Assembly: GCF_031877795.1 (NCBI RefSeq)
Contig: NC_133935.1
Coordinates: forward strand, 87,426,748 to 87,490,747
DNA: 64,000 nucleotides
Reading direction: 5' to 3'
DNA from: Strix aluco
Taxonomy: Eukaryota; Chordata; Aves; Strigiformes; Strigidae
A program made the translations under genes and the position numbers. The notes beneath the pieces were generated by a model. That model saw only the letters and a list, made by a program, of their open reading frames with translations. It ran no database searches and was not told where the DNA came from. This document shows, piece after piece, positions 12,893 through 24,822 of the stretch (position 1 is the first letter of the stretch; each line of letters starts with the position of its first letter).

Positions 12893-15800
12893 CTGAAATG
12901 AGAAAAGAGGATCTAAAGTTAGGGCTGCAGCCCAGTGGATGGTTGATCTTCCTGTGGAGCACAGACCTCCGGGGAGGGTGACACCCGGCATCGCCCCCAC
13001 CGTGAGCACAAGCCTGGCTCTGCTTACAAGCACTCGACCTCCCACAGCACCCAGGCCCAAGGAAGGCACTGCAGAGCCACGGGCGTGCTCTCTCATGGCT
13101 CATCACACAGAATCACAGAACCATCTTGGTTGGAAAAGACCTTGAAGCTCCTCCAGTCCAACCATTAACCTCACCCTGACCGTTCCCAACTCCACCAGAT
13201 CCCTCAGCGCTGGGTCAACCCGACTCTTCAACCCCTCCAGGGATGGGGACTCCCCCCCTGCCCTGGGCAGCCCATTCCAACGCCCAACAACCCCTTCTGC
13301 AAAGAAATCCTTCCTAAGAGCCAGTCTGACCCTGCCCTGGCGCAGCTTGAGGCCATTCCCTCTTGTTCTGGCGCTGGTTCCTTGGCTCAAGAGACTCATC
13401 CCCCCCTCTCTGCACCCTCCTTTCAGGGAGTTGCAGAGGGCCATGAGGTCTCCCCTCAGCCTCCTCTTCTCCACACTAAACCCCCCCAGTTCCCTCAGCC
13501 GCTCCCCATCACACCTGTGCTCCAGACCCTGCACCAGCTCCGTTGCCCTTCTCTGGACACGCTCGAGTCATTCAATGGCCTTTTTGGAGTGAGGGGCCCA
13601 AAACTGAACCCACTCATCGAGGTGCGGCCTCACCAGTGCCGAGCACAGGGGTGAGATCCCTTCCCTGTCCCTGCTGGCCACGCTGGTGCTGATACAAGCC
13701 AGGATGCCATTGGCCTTCTTGGCCACCTGGGCACACTGCTGGCTCCTGTTCAGCCAGCTGGCAATCAACCCCCCAGGTCCCTCTCTGACTGGCAGTTTTC
13801 CTAATGCAAATCCCACCAGAAATAGCGAGCACAGCTGCAGTGCACTTCTCCCAGTTCCCTTCCTCTGCTGAAAGCTCCAAGAACACTCGCCAAGTCCCTT
13901 CCAGACACCCCAATCTGCAGCCTGCAGCCTCAACGCTGGGTGTCAATGCTCTTGGATGTAGAGTGACAGTCGGGCACGTCGCTCTGGAAGCAGTCACTCC
14001 TAAGAAGCTGCTATCCCTACCCCCACAGCCTTGGCAATCACCAGCCTCGAAGATCTGCATCTGTCCTGGATCTAGTCCCAAATTTAATGATACAAATCAA
14101 AAGAAAAAAAAATCCTAATAAAGCTAGCACAGTACTTTTATAACAGTCTGCGTTGAAAAGCAACTACATGTGCAGTTCTGCCAGTTGGGTTTAGTGGGCA
14201 GTAAACTCTGGCAAGATATAAGGAGTATTTATGGGCACGTAGGATTCAATCTCTTCAGCCAGCTCAGCTGCAGCCAGACCAGCACACTTCACTGCTCTCT
14301 AAGAAAAGAGAGTAATGAATAACTCAGAGGAGAGACTGCTACAGGGGAAGAAGTCAGAGAGAGAAAGGGCTAGAAGGTGCTCACCACACAAAGGACTGCA
14401 AAGCCAGAAAATACTTTATTCTTCTATAAGGAAGAAATTTTTTTTTCTATAAGGAAGAAGTTTTTTTTTACAATGAGGGTGGTGAGACACTGGCACAGGT
14501 TGCCCAGAGAAGCTGTGGCTGCCCCCTCCCTGGAAAGGTTCAAGGCCAGGTTGGATGGGGCTTTGGGCAACCTGGGCTGGTGGAAGGTGTCCCTGCCCGT
14601 GGCAGGGGGGTGTTTGGACTAGATGAGCTTTAAGGTCTCTTCCAACCCAAACCATTCTGGATTCTATGACTTTTAGGATCATCTAATGCAGTGGTGTTGA
14701 GCAGCGGTCTGCAAAGTCTCAGAAGTGTCTGTGAATTACTCTTCTGAGGTCCATGAAGGGTAACGAAGGCAAAGACTGATTTAAATCCATCCTCAAACCT
14801 CAGTCAAATGTCTCCTCCGAAATCAGACAGCCAGCGCAGCTAAAGTTTAACGCATTCCCTGCTCCAAATAAAATGAGTTTTCAACAGGGAGATTTCCTCA
14901 ACCTGATTTAATGCACCAAAGCATAAACGCTGATGCTGACACATGAGAGGGACCAGAATTCAGTGAGGGCATGATTTGGACCATCTTACCACTGTCATTC
15001 AACCACAATTAAGCAGAGCTAGGCTACAGCCAGCTGGCATACATTTGCCACTAAGAACTCTACACCTTCACAGGATGGTGATCAGGGATCTACAAACCAA
15101 AGTGGACTGAGAATCATGATGTGGTGCAACGGAGCTGGCAGTCACTGAATTCCTGGGACAGGGGATCATATGTCACTTACTTTCATAGTACTCAAAGCAC
15201 TTTGCTGTGGGACTGCTGCTCCAGGTGTAATCCGATGGCTTCTTTCCTCGGTTGTCCCTTGCGTAAATGTTTCCTCCAAATTCAACCAGCATCTCCACCA
15301 GATCCACGTTTTTCACTTTTGCTGCGTGGTGGAGGGCTGTCTCGTGAAGTTTAGCAGCATTCACATTTGCCCCTGAGGGCAGAAAGAAAAACAAACCTTT
15401 TCATTAAAGCCTTACTTGACGCAAACATAAGTACTGGTTTGACTGAAGAAAAAAAAGCTGTTAAAACATGCACGAGCAGCTAGAACAAGATCCAAATGAA
15501 ACAGCACAAACAGGAAAGCAAACTGCTGAACAAGTTCTCGGTGCTGGCAATGCATGAGTTTTCTTCTCTGGCTTTATGTTTTCCTTGCAGAGAAAGGATT
15601 TTAGCCCATGTTACTGGGTGAATGAGCTGTTGAGTGTGAAGTTCAGAATTGCTTCCTGACTCCGGGCTGTCCAAAGCCAGCAAAGAGCCATTCCCAGTCA
15701 TCTCAATGGAGTGCTCCCACTCAAGGCAAACAGTGACGTCTTTGTTAACTATTTTAACAGAAATACCCCAGACTCAGAAGACGTGGCAGCTCACCATCAG

Positions 15801-18800
15801 ACATTACTGTGGGATCAAGTCTTAATTAGAGATATTTTTGCTAAGAAAGTTTGGCTTTTATAAACTGACAGCAAAAGGTCCTTCCAATCCCCCCACAAGC
15901 GCCTGCATTTTATCAACTGATCTGAGCTCAGCAGAGATGAGCTGAACCTCACTGCATTCAAACAACTGACTTCTAGATATGTGTAGCCACAATGAACTCC
16001 CCTTATAATTAACGAGGAGAAAAATGCATTTCTAGGGAATCAATTAAAGGGCACCCAAGACAGGCAACTGGAGGGAACAGGCTAGATTAGATGTGTAATT
16101 TTTAGACAACTAACATTCAACAAAACAAATCCCCACCCCTGGGCCAAATCACCTCCTGGTAAGCACAGGCAAAGAAAAGAAGTTCAACTCCAAATTCCCC
16201 CAAAGAAAACTGGGATGTGAAACCTGGAGCACAGAACGTTGACTTGAACATCCAGTGAACTCATCTGGGCATAACACTAACCAGATCTCCTTGAGGTATG
16301 AAGTGATTTCATCTCTGGTTTTCTGTACAACATCAAACCCTAACACCTCTCCTAACACCTACCCAAAACCATATGACTCTGCTATGTGTGTACAACAGTT
16401 GATATCACTTTTGGGAAGGAGTTGAAACTTTGCCCTAGGGGGCAGAAGAGTTCTGAATTTTATTAAAATAAGAGAATGGGAATGCCACTGGGAACATCAC
16501 AGACTGGATATTGACAGGCACATGCTGAAAAAATGTTTCAGCATTAAGCTTTGCTCAGCTAAAGGCGAAAGCTTTTACCTTTGTCATCTATATCATGCTG
16601 TGAATGAATAAGCTCTTCCACAAGAACACTGCTGCAGAGCACCGAGGGAAACACGGCGCACAGACACCACCACCTCCTGCCACCCAGAAGCAAACCCTGT
16701 GGCTGCCATACCTGCCTTGAGCAGCAACTTTGCACAGTCCAGATGCTCCCTGGCACAGGCCACGTGTAGGGGAGTCCCGAAATGGCAGTCATGAGCCTCC
16801 AAGTTCGCACCAACGTCGATGAGGAGTTGCACGCACTCTGAGCTACCTTTAGAAAGGGAAGATCCGAGTCAAAAGAAAGAATCCAGCTCAAATGGGATGG
16901 CAGGCTGAGATCAGCTCGACCCACAAACAGCCTGTTTAATAGTTGGGGTGACAGCTGCAAAATAGAAATGCCTGTGAGCCAACACAATACACTGTAGGAC
17001 CAAGTCCAAGATCAGGACACAAGAAACAGAGTCACACCTGCATGGCACTGAGCTAGAGCTAACAGGTCTTGCAGGGAGTCAGGTCAAACAAACCTGAATT
17101 CAAGGGTTTGCAGTAAATCACCTGTTGTTCATGGAGCTGGTTGTCTTGCTGATCCTGCCTGGGGTGGATTAGATCACTTTCAAGACCACTCCAGCTTTAC
17201 TTTTTCCAACGCTAATAACATGACTTAACAGCAAGCGGGCAGTCATCATCATCAAGCCTTGGGAAAAAGGCTTCACGAGGAAAAGCTAAGCAAGAGCTCA
17301 CAGCTACATAGTTAAGTAACTACCTGTTTGTCAAAAATGCTGTCTCCCACAGCCTTCATAGTCGAAGGGAAACTGTCCAGGACAGCATATAACAAAAACA
17401 GTGAAGGGGACGAGAGAGGAGGTATTACATCTTAAAGAGGAAACTGAGGCACAAAACGATTAAGAGATTTGGTCACAACCATCTAACAGAGACAATGCTG
17501 CTCTCAAATCCAGGTTTTCCTGCTGTTGTGTCCATGCGAGTGGAAGTTCAGGGGAGGAATTACTTAAATACCCCTCTGTATACTTAAATACACCTCTGCC
17601 ACTCTCGTTGCCTCTGCTGCTGTCATAGCACCCTGATGCTTCCTCCTGTTCCATAACTCAGATCCAAACGTCCGGAAGAGGGTTGAGCAGAGAACAGGGG
17701 AAGCAGAGAGAAGCTGGCCCACACCAGCTGGGACATTATTTTGGCCCTTGCAGTTTTCACTTATCCCCTGGACAGACCCTCAGCTGGAAAAGGCCGTGAG
17801 AGGGACAAGGAACAAAGAGGGTAGCAACGCTGCCCAACAGTCCCTGACACCTTCTTCCTATCTGACAGCCAGGAGGGGTCTGGGACAGGACCACCCGACT
17901 AAGATGGTCTTGTGTCTTAATCAGAACAATTTATCCCATCTCAGTTTGGATCAGAAGAAAAGAATGCAAACACCCCTCCGCTTGCAAGAGCAAAGCTACT
18001 GGTTTGGCTCAAGGTTTTCTCATAGAGCATCAAAAAGCTGGTATTTTATCTGCTTACCATCTTATTCCATATCCCTCATGTGGGATAAAAGCACCCAACA
18101 CAAGGGATGGCTTTATTCACCCATAACAGAGCACTTTGCATTTTGTGTTCAACAGGAGATGTGCAGCTGAAATATTTGCAAGCTCTAACGGTCAATTTAA
18201 TGTACTTGGCAGCTGCTTTTGTTGGTTGGGTGGGGGTTTTTTTTCCAAGCTGCAAATAACCATGCAAAGATAAGACCACACGGACTTACCATTCATGCAG
18301 GCTTCATGGAGAGGAGACGCTGTGTACAGGGGAGGGTTCACCTTGGCGCCGTGGGACAGCAGCACTTTCACACACTCTATGCTACCCGAGGCACAGGCAT
18401 CGCAGAGCGGAGTGCTGCCATCAATATTCCTGGCATCCACCTCCAAGGCAGAAAAAAAAATGTTAAGGTACCCACAGGCTGCTGTGTGGCAGGACCCTCT
18501 TGCCTATGTTTTTACTTCTTTTAACCCTAGAAATAGCCTGGGCTCAGGAAAGAGTTGGTTGCTACTGCCAGCAACATGGCTTGTGCCATTCCCATCACTC
18601 TCAGGGTACAGATGTACATTAATGTCACAAGTTTAAGATGTTATTTCCATCATTATATTTTTCTGCCACTGTCCTGCTTGAAGGTTATGAGCCTTGCAGC
18701 TGAGTAACACGAGGCAACTCCTTGTCTGCTTTAGTGCAAGGCCCAGCTTCATCAGCAGACTGAGCCAAGCCGCCTGACTTTGCACTGAGAAGGACCACAG

Positions 18801-21800
18801 AGCACACACGTGCTCCACTTCACCAGCTTTCCTCTGAGGACAGCTGTCTTCAAGGGCTTGTGACTTCTCACATGCTGAAGACAAGTCAGTGCTAGCTATA
18901 TCCAAAGGCTCTGTTTAGCTGATTTTTGTTTCCATAATAAAATTATAGAAATAGAAGAAGAAACAAAATAATAAATATAAATCCCCTCCGGAAGCTATGT
19001 GTCCCCTTGATTCAACCAGCTAGCTTTAGATACTTGAGTCATCTAGATTAGATTTCTAGTCACCCCAGGCTCTGTTAATAGTCAGTGAGGAGAGAGGGGG
19101 AGAAACAGAGAGAGAAATACTTCCAGGCAGTTTTTTAAGTCCTCCTTGAGCTCAAACACCCTCTGAAAAGACCCGCCATCCTCTGCTGACTGTCAAGAAA
19201 GCCCAGGGTGATGAAGAAGAGCCTAGAGCTCAATGAGGACAATCCAGATCCCAGAAATAACTTGAGACATCAAGATGGAAGTTCTAGGCTGGATCAGACC
19301 CAAATACATACCTGGGCCCCTGCAGCCAGCAGGAGCTTGACACACTGCGTCTGCCCTCGCAGGCTCGCCTCGTGCAACGGGGTGATAGAGTCGTAGGTGA
19401 CTGCGTTGACGCAGGCTCCGCTCTCTATCAGCTGCTGCAGCTGCAGGATTTCTCCCCGCCTGGCCGCTTCGTGGACTGGTGTTCGATCGGCCCAGAAGCC
19501 TAGAGAGGAAAGAATAAATAAGTAAATAAATACAACCATACATGCAGAGCAAATGGGTCTCTGTGCTGGAGAAAAGCAGACAGGGAACATGAGTCGGGAG
19601 CTCGAAGAGAGAGCTGGGAACAAGGAGCTTATTCCTCACCACGCTCTCACTCAGCATGTCATTTTAAATCGGGTGCTTCATGTTTGTGGGTTCCCTGTTG
19701 ATCACTGCCCTCTCAGGGACTGTCTGTAATTAGAGTTTCTGAAATGCTTTGCTGTACTTGCTTGAAACTTTATCCAAATACAAACCCCAGCAGAATTCAC
19801 CAGGTCCAGATTCACCCCAGTGAGCTCTGAACTATTTAGTGTTAGGAGCACTTTCCCTCCTGGCTCCATCTGAAATCACTGGAAACAGGACACCTCCAGA
19901 GAGCAACTCAACCCACCTAAAAACTATCATCTTCCCCAAAAGTCAACAGAGTTTCAACAACTAAGTTTGTAGTTTCAACGCTTTCGCTGAGCATCTGCAC
20001 CTACACGGGGCAAGTCTGAGCTTAGCTTCCCAGCACTACCTGACAATATCATCTCCTTTCAGGTGGGTTTTGCTTTCAAGGAAGCAATGAGTAAAGAACA
20101 GACCTGCGCATTTTCACACGACCTTCAGCAAGATAAATGCATCCTCTCTGTAAAAAAACAGCCTGTGAAAGCAGGGTTTATAGGAGCAGTATGGTACTGT
20201 CTGCATACAGGTCAATGCTAAAAATCATCAGCAAAACAGACCTCACAGCTATAGCTCCTCCCCTTTGAACACATCTCTGTAAAATCCCCATTTCAAGGCA
20301 GGCACTCACGCTGTGGAGTAGGAGAAAAAGGGTGATTTGCCTTATTTTTTAAAAAGTAAAACACCTTGTCATGTATTTGAGCTGGACTTACCTTCCCTCT
20401 CACCATCCCTGTACACAGCATTTTATTTACCAGCCTAAAGCAGTAAATGCCAACACAAGCCAGCAATTATGGAAGATGGAGCAGACCCAAAGAATAACCC
20501 GCTGCTGAGGTGTATGGTGGACTGAAACCACCCCCTGAAAGGGAACCACGGGTACCTGTGTTCTCACAGCACACAGTGTGCAGGCTTTTTTATTTGCTTG
20601 TTAGATCCTCATTCCCTCTGCCAGTATCCCTGGGCAGGATGTTTTTCCTTCCCTGGAGCTTCTCGTGGTTTATGTCAGGAGAAGCAAGAAGTCCAAATGA
20701 GGATGGAGCTCTGGAATCGCCAGCCACTGAGCAGCATCACTTTGTCACCAACACGACTGAGAAGAAGCTCCAGCAACCTTTCATTAAGGGCTTATTATAT
20801 AGCCCCAAAAAACAAACCTGAAGACTGCAGGCTCAGAATCATCTCGGTTGGAAAAGCCCTTGAAGATCCTCCAGTCCAACCATGAACCTCACCCTGACCG
20901 TTCCCAACTCCACCAGATCCCTCAGCGCTGGGTCAGCCCGACTCTTCAACCCCTCCAGGGATGGGGACTCCCCCCCTGCCCTGGGCAGCCCATTCCAACG
21001 CCCAACAACCCCTTCTGCAAAGAAATCCTTCCTAAGAGCCAGTCTGACCCTGCCCTGGCGCAGCTTGAGGCCATTCCCTCTTGGCCTGGCGCTGGTTCCT
21101 TGGGTGAAGAGACTCATCCCCCCTCTCTCTACACCCTCCTTTCAGGTAGCTCCTCAAATTTCTTCTCTCCCACTGCACAATTCCTTATGCTGCAGGCTCA
21201 CGTGACAGAGAACATCATTCCCCATGGATGGGGCTCCCACAGCCCTGTAGGTCTTCCCTCCCTGACCCTGCCTGACTGCAGCCAGGGTCAGACCTAAATC
21301 TGGGGCTCAACATGGGTCAAGCCTAACAGCTCTGCCTCAGCAGCTGGAGCACAAGGCAGGGGAACACGGCCAGTTCCTGATGCAACTTGAGAGCAGCCCT
21401 ACCAGGGGAACCAGCTGCGTGGCACAGCCATGCGCCCGCGATGGTTTTTGCTGAGGGGCAGGCTGCCGGGCTCGGCCCACTGCTCCGGGCTGCCGTGCCC
21501 CATCCCAGGGACACCATTTCTCAGGAGCTCTGCAAGCACCTTCATCACCTCCAGCTCTGTGGAGGTAACCTGGCAGGCAACTGCTGGTGGGAGGCAGAGT
21601 TTGGGCCCTCCGGGGGGGCTGCACGGTTCCCACCCGCTATCTCTCAAGGAGAAGAAAGCCATCCTCTCTCCTCCAGCTTCCCAACACCGCCTCTTTGCAT
21701 CACACACACATACACACACTCACACATTAGTTGGTGGAGTAACAGTGATAATTCCCCATGCCTAGAAGTAGGGGCTGTCCCAACAGCATCTTCACCTTCC

Positions 21801-22650
21801 TCTTATCCCTTTCCTTGAGAGAGGCTGCTCGCCCCCCAAACCATCCAGCCCACCCCCAAACGACCCTGCCCAAACCCAAACCATTCTGCCCACCCCCCAA
21901 ACCATCCTGCCCACCCCCCAAACCATCCTGTGCATCCCCTAAACTAATCTGCCCATCCCCAAACCATCCTGCCCACCTCTAAACCATCCTGTCCACCCCC
22001 CAAACCATCCTGGGCATCCCCTAAACTGTCCATCCCCATACCACCCTGCCCACCCCTAAAACCATCCTTTGCATCCCCCAAACCACCCTGTCCACTCTAA
22101 ACCATCCTGCCCATCCCCAAACCATCCTGCTCACCCCTAAATCATCCTGTCCATCTGCAAACCACCCTGCCCACTCCCAAACCATCCTGCCCACCCCCAA
22201 ACCATCCTGTGCATCCCCTAAACTAATCTGCCCACCCCCAAACCATCCTGCCCACCCCTAAACCATCCTGTCCACCCCCCAAACCATCCTGTGCATCCCC
22301 TAAACTAACCTGCCCATCCCCAAACCACCCTGCCCACGCCTAAAACCATCCTTTGCATCCCCCAAACCACCCTGTCCACTCCCAAACCACTCTGCCCACC
22401 CCCAAACCATCCTGTCCATCCCCCAAACCACCCTGTCCACTCTAAACCATCCTGCCCATCCCCAAGCCATCTTGTGTATCCCCCAAACCACCCTGCCCAC
22501 CCCTAAACCATGACGCTAAACCCAGCCTCCGTCTCTTCCCGGAGCAGACCAACCCTACCCCTCCACGCACAGAAACCCCACGACCGCGCCGCCCCCCCCC
22601 AACTCACCGATCTCGCCCCGTAGGGAGCCGCTACTCGCGGGGGTCTCCAT
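12765..22650 (-). CDS. ASB13: ASB13, ankyrin repeat and SOCS box protein 13 (complete, six coding exons)
   Basis: Substrate-recognition subunit of a Cullin-5 / Elongin B-C ubiquitin ligase (family knowledge). Coding exons on the minus strand: 22650-22608, 19499-19312, 18440-18290, 16846-16712, 15372-15181 and 12892-12765. They sum to 837 bases, with GT-AG borders and matching phases throughout, and give 278 residues plus stop. Six ankyrin repeats fill about residues 18-210, with repeat cores such as [53 protein letters not shown] and [11 protein letters not shown]. The C-terminal SOCS box has an Elongin-type BC box ([12 protein letters not shown]) and a Cul5-type end ([12 protein letters not shown]). 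The ATG has a strong context (GCCATGG), and the early residues METPASSG match no other start. The sequence closely matches the human protein as I remember it, and the head-to-head TASOR2 neighbour supports orthology. It appears intact, with no frameshift. Confidence 0.96.
13103..13805 (-). mobile_element. CR1 LINE fragment in ASB13 intron 5
   Basis: Begins with the complement of a CR1 3' tail (CACAGAATCACAGAACCATC) and runs into broken reverse-transcriptase C-terminal sequence on the minus strand, including [24 protein letters not shown] and GRWNGLPRA. It lies in the sense orientation of ASB13, about 210 bases upstream of exon 6. The 5' truncation point near 13805 is approximate. Confidence 0.92.
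14420..14672 (+). mobile_element. CR1 LINE 3' end in ASB13 intron 5
   Basis: The plus strand carries a CR1 3' terminal segment: GGTGGTGAGACACTGGCACA, then the end TCTTCCAACCCAAACCATTC and ATTCTATGA. It is antisense to ASB13. Just before it the phrase CTATAAGGAAGAA plus a T run is duplicated in tandem (about 14424-14470). It resembles the 6522 copy more than the 13103 copy. Confidence 0.88.
15181..15372 (-). CDS. ASB13: ASB13 coding exon 5
   Basis: Residues about 173-236, ankyrin repeats 5 to 6 ([20 protein letters not shown]) and the linker ending CFEYYE. The acceptor is CCTCAG and the donor GTAAGT. It ends one base into a Lys codon. Confidence 0.96.
16712..16846 (-). CDS. ASB13: ASB13 coding exon 4
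   Basis: Residues about 128-172. Encodes [20 protein letters not shown] and [17 protein letters not shown]. The acceptor is TAAAG and the donor GTATGG. Both ends split a Gly codon after its first base. Confidence 0.96.
17428..17525 (-). mobile_element. MIR-like ancient SINE fragment
   Basis: The plus strand reads GAGGAAACTGAGGCACAAAA followed by GGTCACAACCATCTAACAGA, resembling the complement of the MIR core and 3' region. Divergent, about 100 bases. Located in ASB13 intron 3. Confidence 0.6.
18290..18440 (-). CDS. ASB13: ASB13 coding exon 3
   Basis: Residues about 78-127, [19 protein letters not shown] through SPLHEACMN. The acceptor is TTGGAG and the donor GTAAGT. It begins in phase 0 and ends one base into a Gly codon. 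Confidence 0.96.
19312..19499 (-). CDS. ASB13: ASB13 coding exon 2
   Basis: Residues about 15-77, [16 protein letters not shown] through LLLAAGAQ, holding ankyrin repeats 1 and 2. The acceptor is CTCTAG and the donor GTATGT. It ends in phase 0. Confidence 0.96.
20834..21148 (-). mobile_element. CR1 LINE 3' fragment in ASB13 intron 1
   Basis: Same subfamily as the 13103 copy, nearly identical over about 300 bases from AGAATCATCTCGGTTGGAAA to the CACCCTCCTTTCAGG phrase. It lies in the sense direction of ASB13. Truncated at 21148. Confidence 0.92.
21699..21726. repeat. Short CA microsatellite
   Basis: Interrupted CA dinucleotide run (CACACACACATACACACACT) of about 28 bases in ASB13 intron 1. 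Confidence 0.8.
21832..22508. repeat. Minisatellite in ASB13 intron 1, about 20-22 base unit
   Basis: About 30 drifting copies of AAACCATCCTGCCCACCCCC on the plus strand, with variants GTGCATCCCCTAAACTAATC and AACCACCCTGTCCACTC. Its edge lies about 100 bases downstream of ASB13 exon 1. In the gene's sense strand it is G-rich (TGGGCAGGATGGTTTGG), giving G-quadruplex potential in the nascent intron. Confidence 0.93.
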
Positions 22651-22790
22651 GGCCCGGGCCCGCCGGGGGCCGCCGCCTCCGGCCTCCTCCGGCCTCCTCC
22701 GCTCCGCTCCGCTCCGCCCCCGGGGCCCGGCTCCGGCCGCGGCGGCCGCCGGGAGTTGTAGTGCCCGGGCGGCGCGGAGTACTGGGGGCA
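22510..22790 (-). promoter_or_regulatory. ASB13: ASB13 CpG-island promoter and 5' UTR
   Basis: CpG-dense stretch around the ASB13 ATG (for example GGCCGCGGCGGCCGCCGGGA near 22735, with CCGCTCCGCTCCGCTCCG repeats near 22700). No TATA box stands out. The transcription start is not determinable from sequence; the island ends abruptly where the minisatellite begins near 22778. Confidence 0.75.
22608..22650 (-). CDS. ASB13: ASB13 coding exon 1 (start)
   Basis: ATG at 22650 in the context GGGCCATGG. Encodes [14 protein letters not shown] plus one base of a Gly codon, with donor GTGAGT. The frame stays open upstream through the minisatellite, so the absence of an upstream stop is not evidence for a longer protein. 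Confidence 0.93.
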
Positions 22791-24290
22791 CTGGTGTAGG
22801 TGGGGAGGGGAGACTGGGGGAACTGGTGTATGTGGGGAGGGGAGACTGGGGGCACTGGTGTATGTGGGAAGGGGAGACTGGGGGCACTGGTGTAGGTGGG
22901 GAGGGGAGACTGGGGGCACTGGTGTAGGTGGGAAGACTGGGGGCACTGGTGTAGGTGGGAAGGGGAGACTGGGGGCACTGGTGTATGTGGGAAGGGGAGA
23001 CTGGGGGCACTGGTGTAGGTGGGGAGGGGAGACTGGGGGCACTGGTGTAGGTGGGAAGGGGAGACTGGGGGCACTGGTGTAGGTGGGGAGGGGAGACTGG
23101 GGGCACTGGTGTAGGTGGGGAGGGGAAACTGGGGGCACTGGTGTAGGTGGGGAGGGGAGACTGGGGGTACTGGTGTATGTGGGGAGGGGAGACTGGGGGT
23201 ACTGGTGTCTGTGGGGAGCGGAGACTGGGGGCACTGGTGTATGTGGGGAGGGGAGACTGGGGGTACTGGTGTATGTGGGGAGGGGAGACTGGGGGTACTG
23301 GGGGCACTGGTGTATGTGGGGAGAGGAGACTGGGGGTACTGGGTAGTGGAGGTACTGGTGTGTGTAGGGAGAGGGTAGTGGGGGCACTGGTGTATGTGGG
23401 GAGGGGTACTTGGGGTACTGGGGGTGGAAGGGGATACTGGGGGCACTGGTGTGGCGGGAGGGGGTGTACTGGTGTGTGTGGGGAGGGCACTCTGGGGGTA
23501 CTGGTTTGTGTAGGGAGCAAGTACTGAGGACAGTGCTGTATGGGGGGAATGGGGACTGGGGGCACTGGTGTTTGGGGGGACTGGAGGCACTGGTGTATGT
23601 GGGGAGGGGGTCTGGGGTTACTGGTATATGTGGGAAGGGATACTGGAGTAGAATGGGATACTGAAGGCTCTGGTGTGGCAGGAGGGGTAGTGGATGTACT
23701 GGTGTATGTGGGGAGGGGGTACTGGGGACACTGGTGTATGTCTAGAGGGGGTTCTGGGGATACTGGTTTATGTAGGGGGCAGGTACTGGGGACACTGCTG
23801 TATGGGGAGAATGGGTACTGGGGGCACTGGTGTATGTGCAGAGGGGTTTCTGGGGTTACTGGTATGTGTGGGGAGGGGTACTGGAGGAGAAGGGGATACT
23901 GGAGGCACTGGTGTGACAGGAGGGGTAGTGGATGTACTGGTGTATGTGAGGAGGGTGTTCTGGGAGTACTGGTTTGTGTAGGGAGCAGGTACTGGATGCT
24001 GCTGTATGGGGGGAATTGGGACTGGGGGCACTGGTGTTTGGGGGACTGGAGGCACTGGTATATGTGGGGAAGAGGGGACTGGTATGCACTGGGAGGGGGG
24101 TATTGGGAGCATTGGTGTGTGTAGAGGTGGTACTGGGGCACCAGTGTGTGCGGGCAGGTGGCATCTGGGGCACTGGTGTACGTGGGGAAGGGGTATTTGG
24201 GGGAACTGGGGTGTGGGAAGGGGTACTGGGGTCAATGGGGTGTGTATAGGGGGGGGTGGTGGCACTGGTGCAAAGAGACTGGGGTGCTGA
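22778..24290. repeat. Long 32-base minisatellite upstream of ASB13
   Basis: About 45 copies of a 32-base unit. The plus-strand unit starts ACTGGGGGCACTGGTGTA and continues GGTGGGGAGGGGAG. Copies near 22.8-23.3 kb are almost identical; from 23.4 kb on they drift in length and sequence. Because 32 is not a multiple of 3 and the unit has no stop on the minus strand, all three minus frames stay open for 290 to 530 codons. The repeat abuts the ASB13 CpG island. Confidence 0.95.
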
Positions 24291-24822
24291 CAGGGGAGGC
24301 TGGAGGGGCCCATGAAACTGGTGTGGGGACATGGGGACATGCTGGGACGGTGATGCAGGGACATGGGGTGTTTTGGGGCGAGGTAGGGCTGGGGGGCTGG
24401 TGCTTGTGGAGAACTGGGGAGGGGGCTCAGCATGGAGGGGAAGGACAGGTCACCCATACGGCCACGGGATGGGGTGCAGGAGCTGAGTGAGAGTGTGTTT
24501 GGGGGAGCTGCTGTGGCAAAGACAGATTTGGGGTGTGCTGGAGCTGACTGGAGTGAGTTCTGGGTGGGGGATTGAACTGGGGCAACGTGTGTACCAAAAA
24601 TGTGGTGGGATTATTTTCCCCGGGGTCCCAGATGGCAGCAGAGTCCACTCAGGTCCCAGGGCTGAGTGAGCTGCTCTTCCAGAGTCACAAGGACCAGAGG
24701 GAGTTCCTTGGTAATTCTGTCAGGGATGATATTACCTCCTGGAAACAGCGTGTCACACGCGGAGCAGGGAGCCGGGCCTCCTGGCCTCTCCGTAAGGGCT
24801 GGTGTTTCTTTGGGATTTCTAT

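Noticed and set aside
22503-24141. Three overlapping proline/serine-rich open frames of 294, 319 and 528 codons on the minus strand
   Set aside because: They are translations of the 32-base minisatellite in its three phases. Only the last 15 codons around the ASB13 ATG are real coding sequence.
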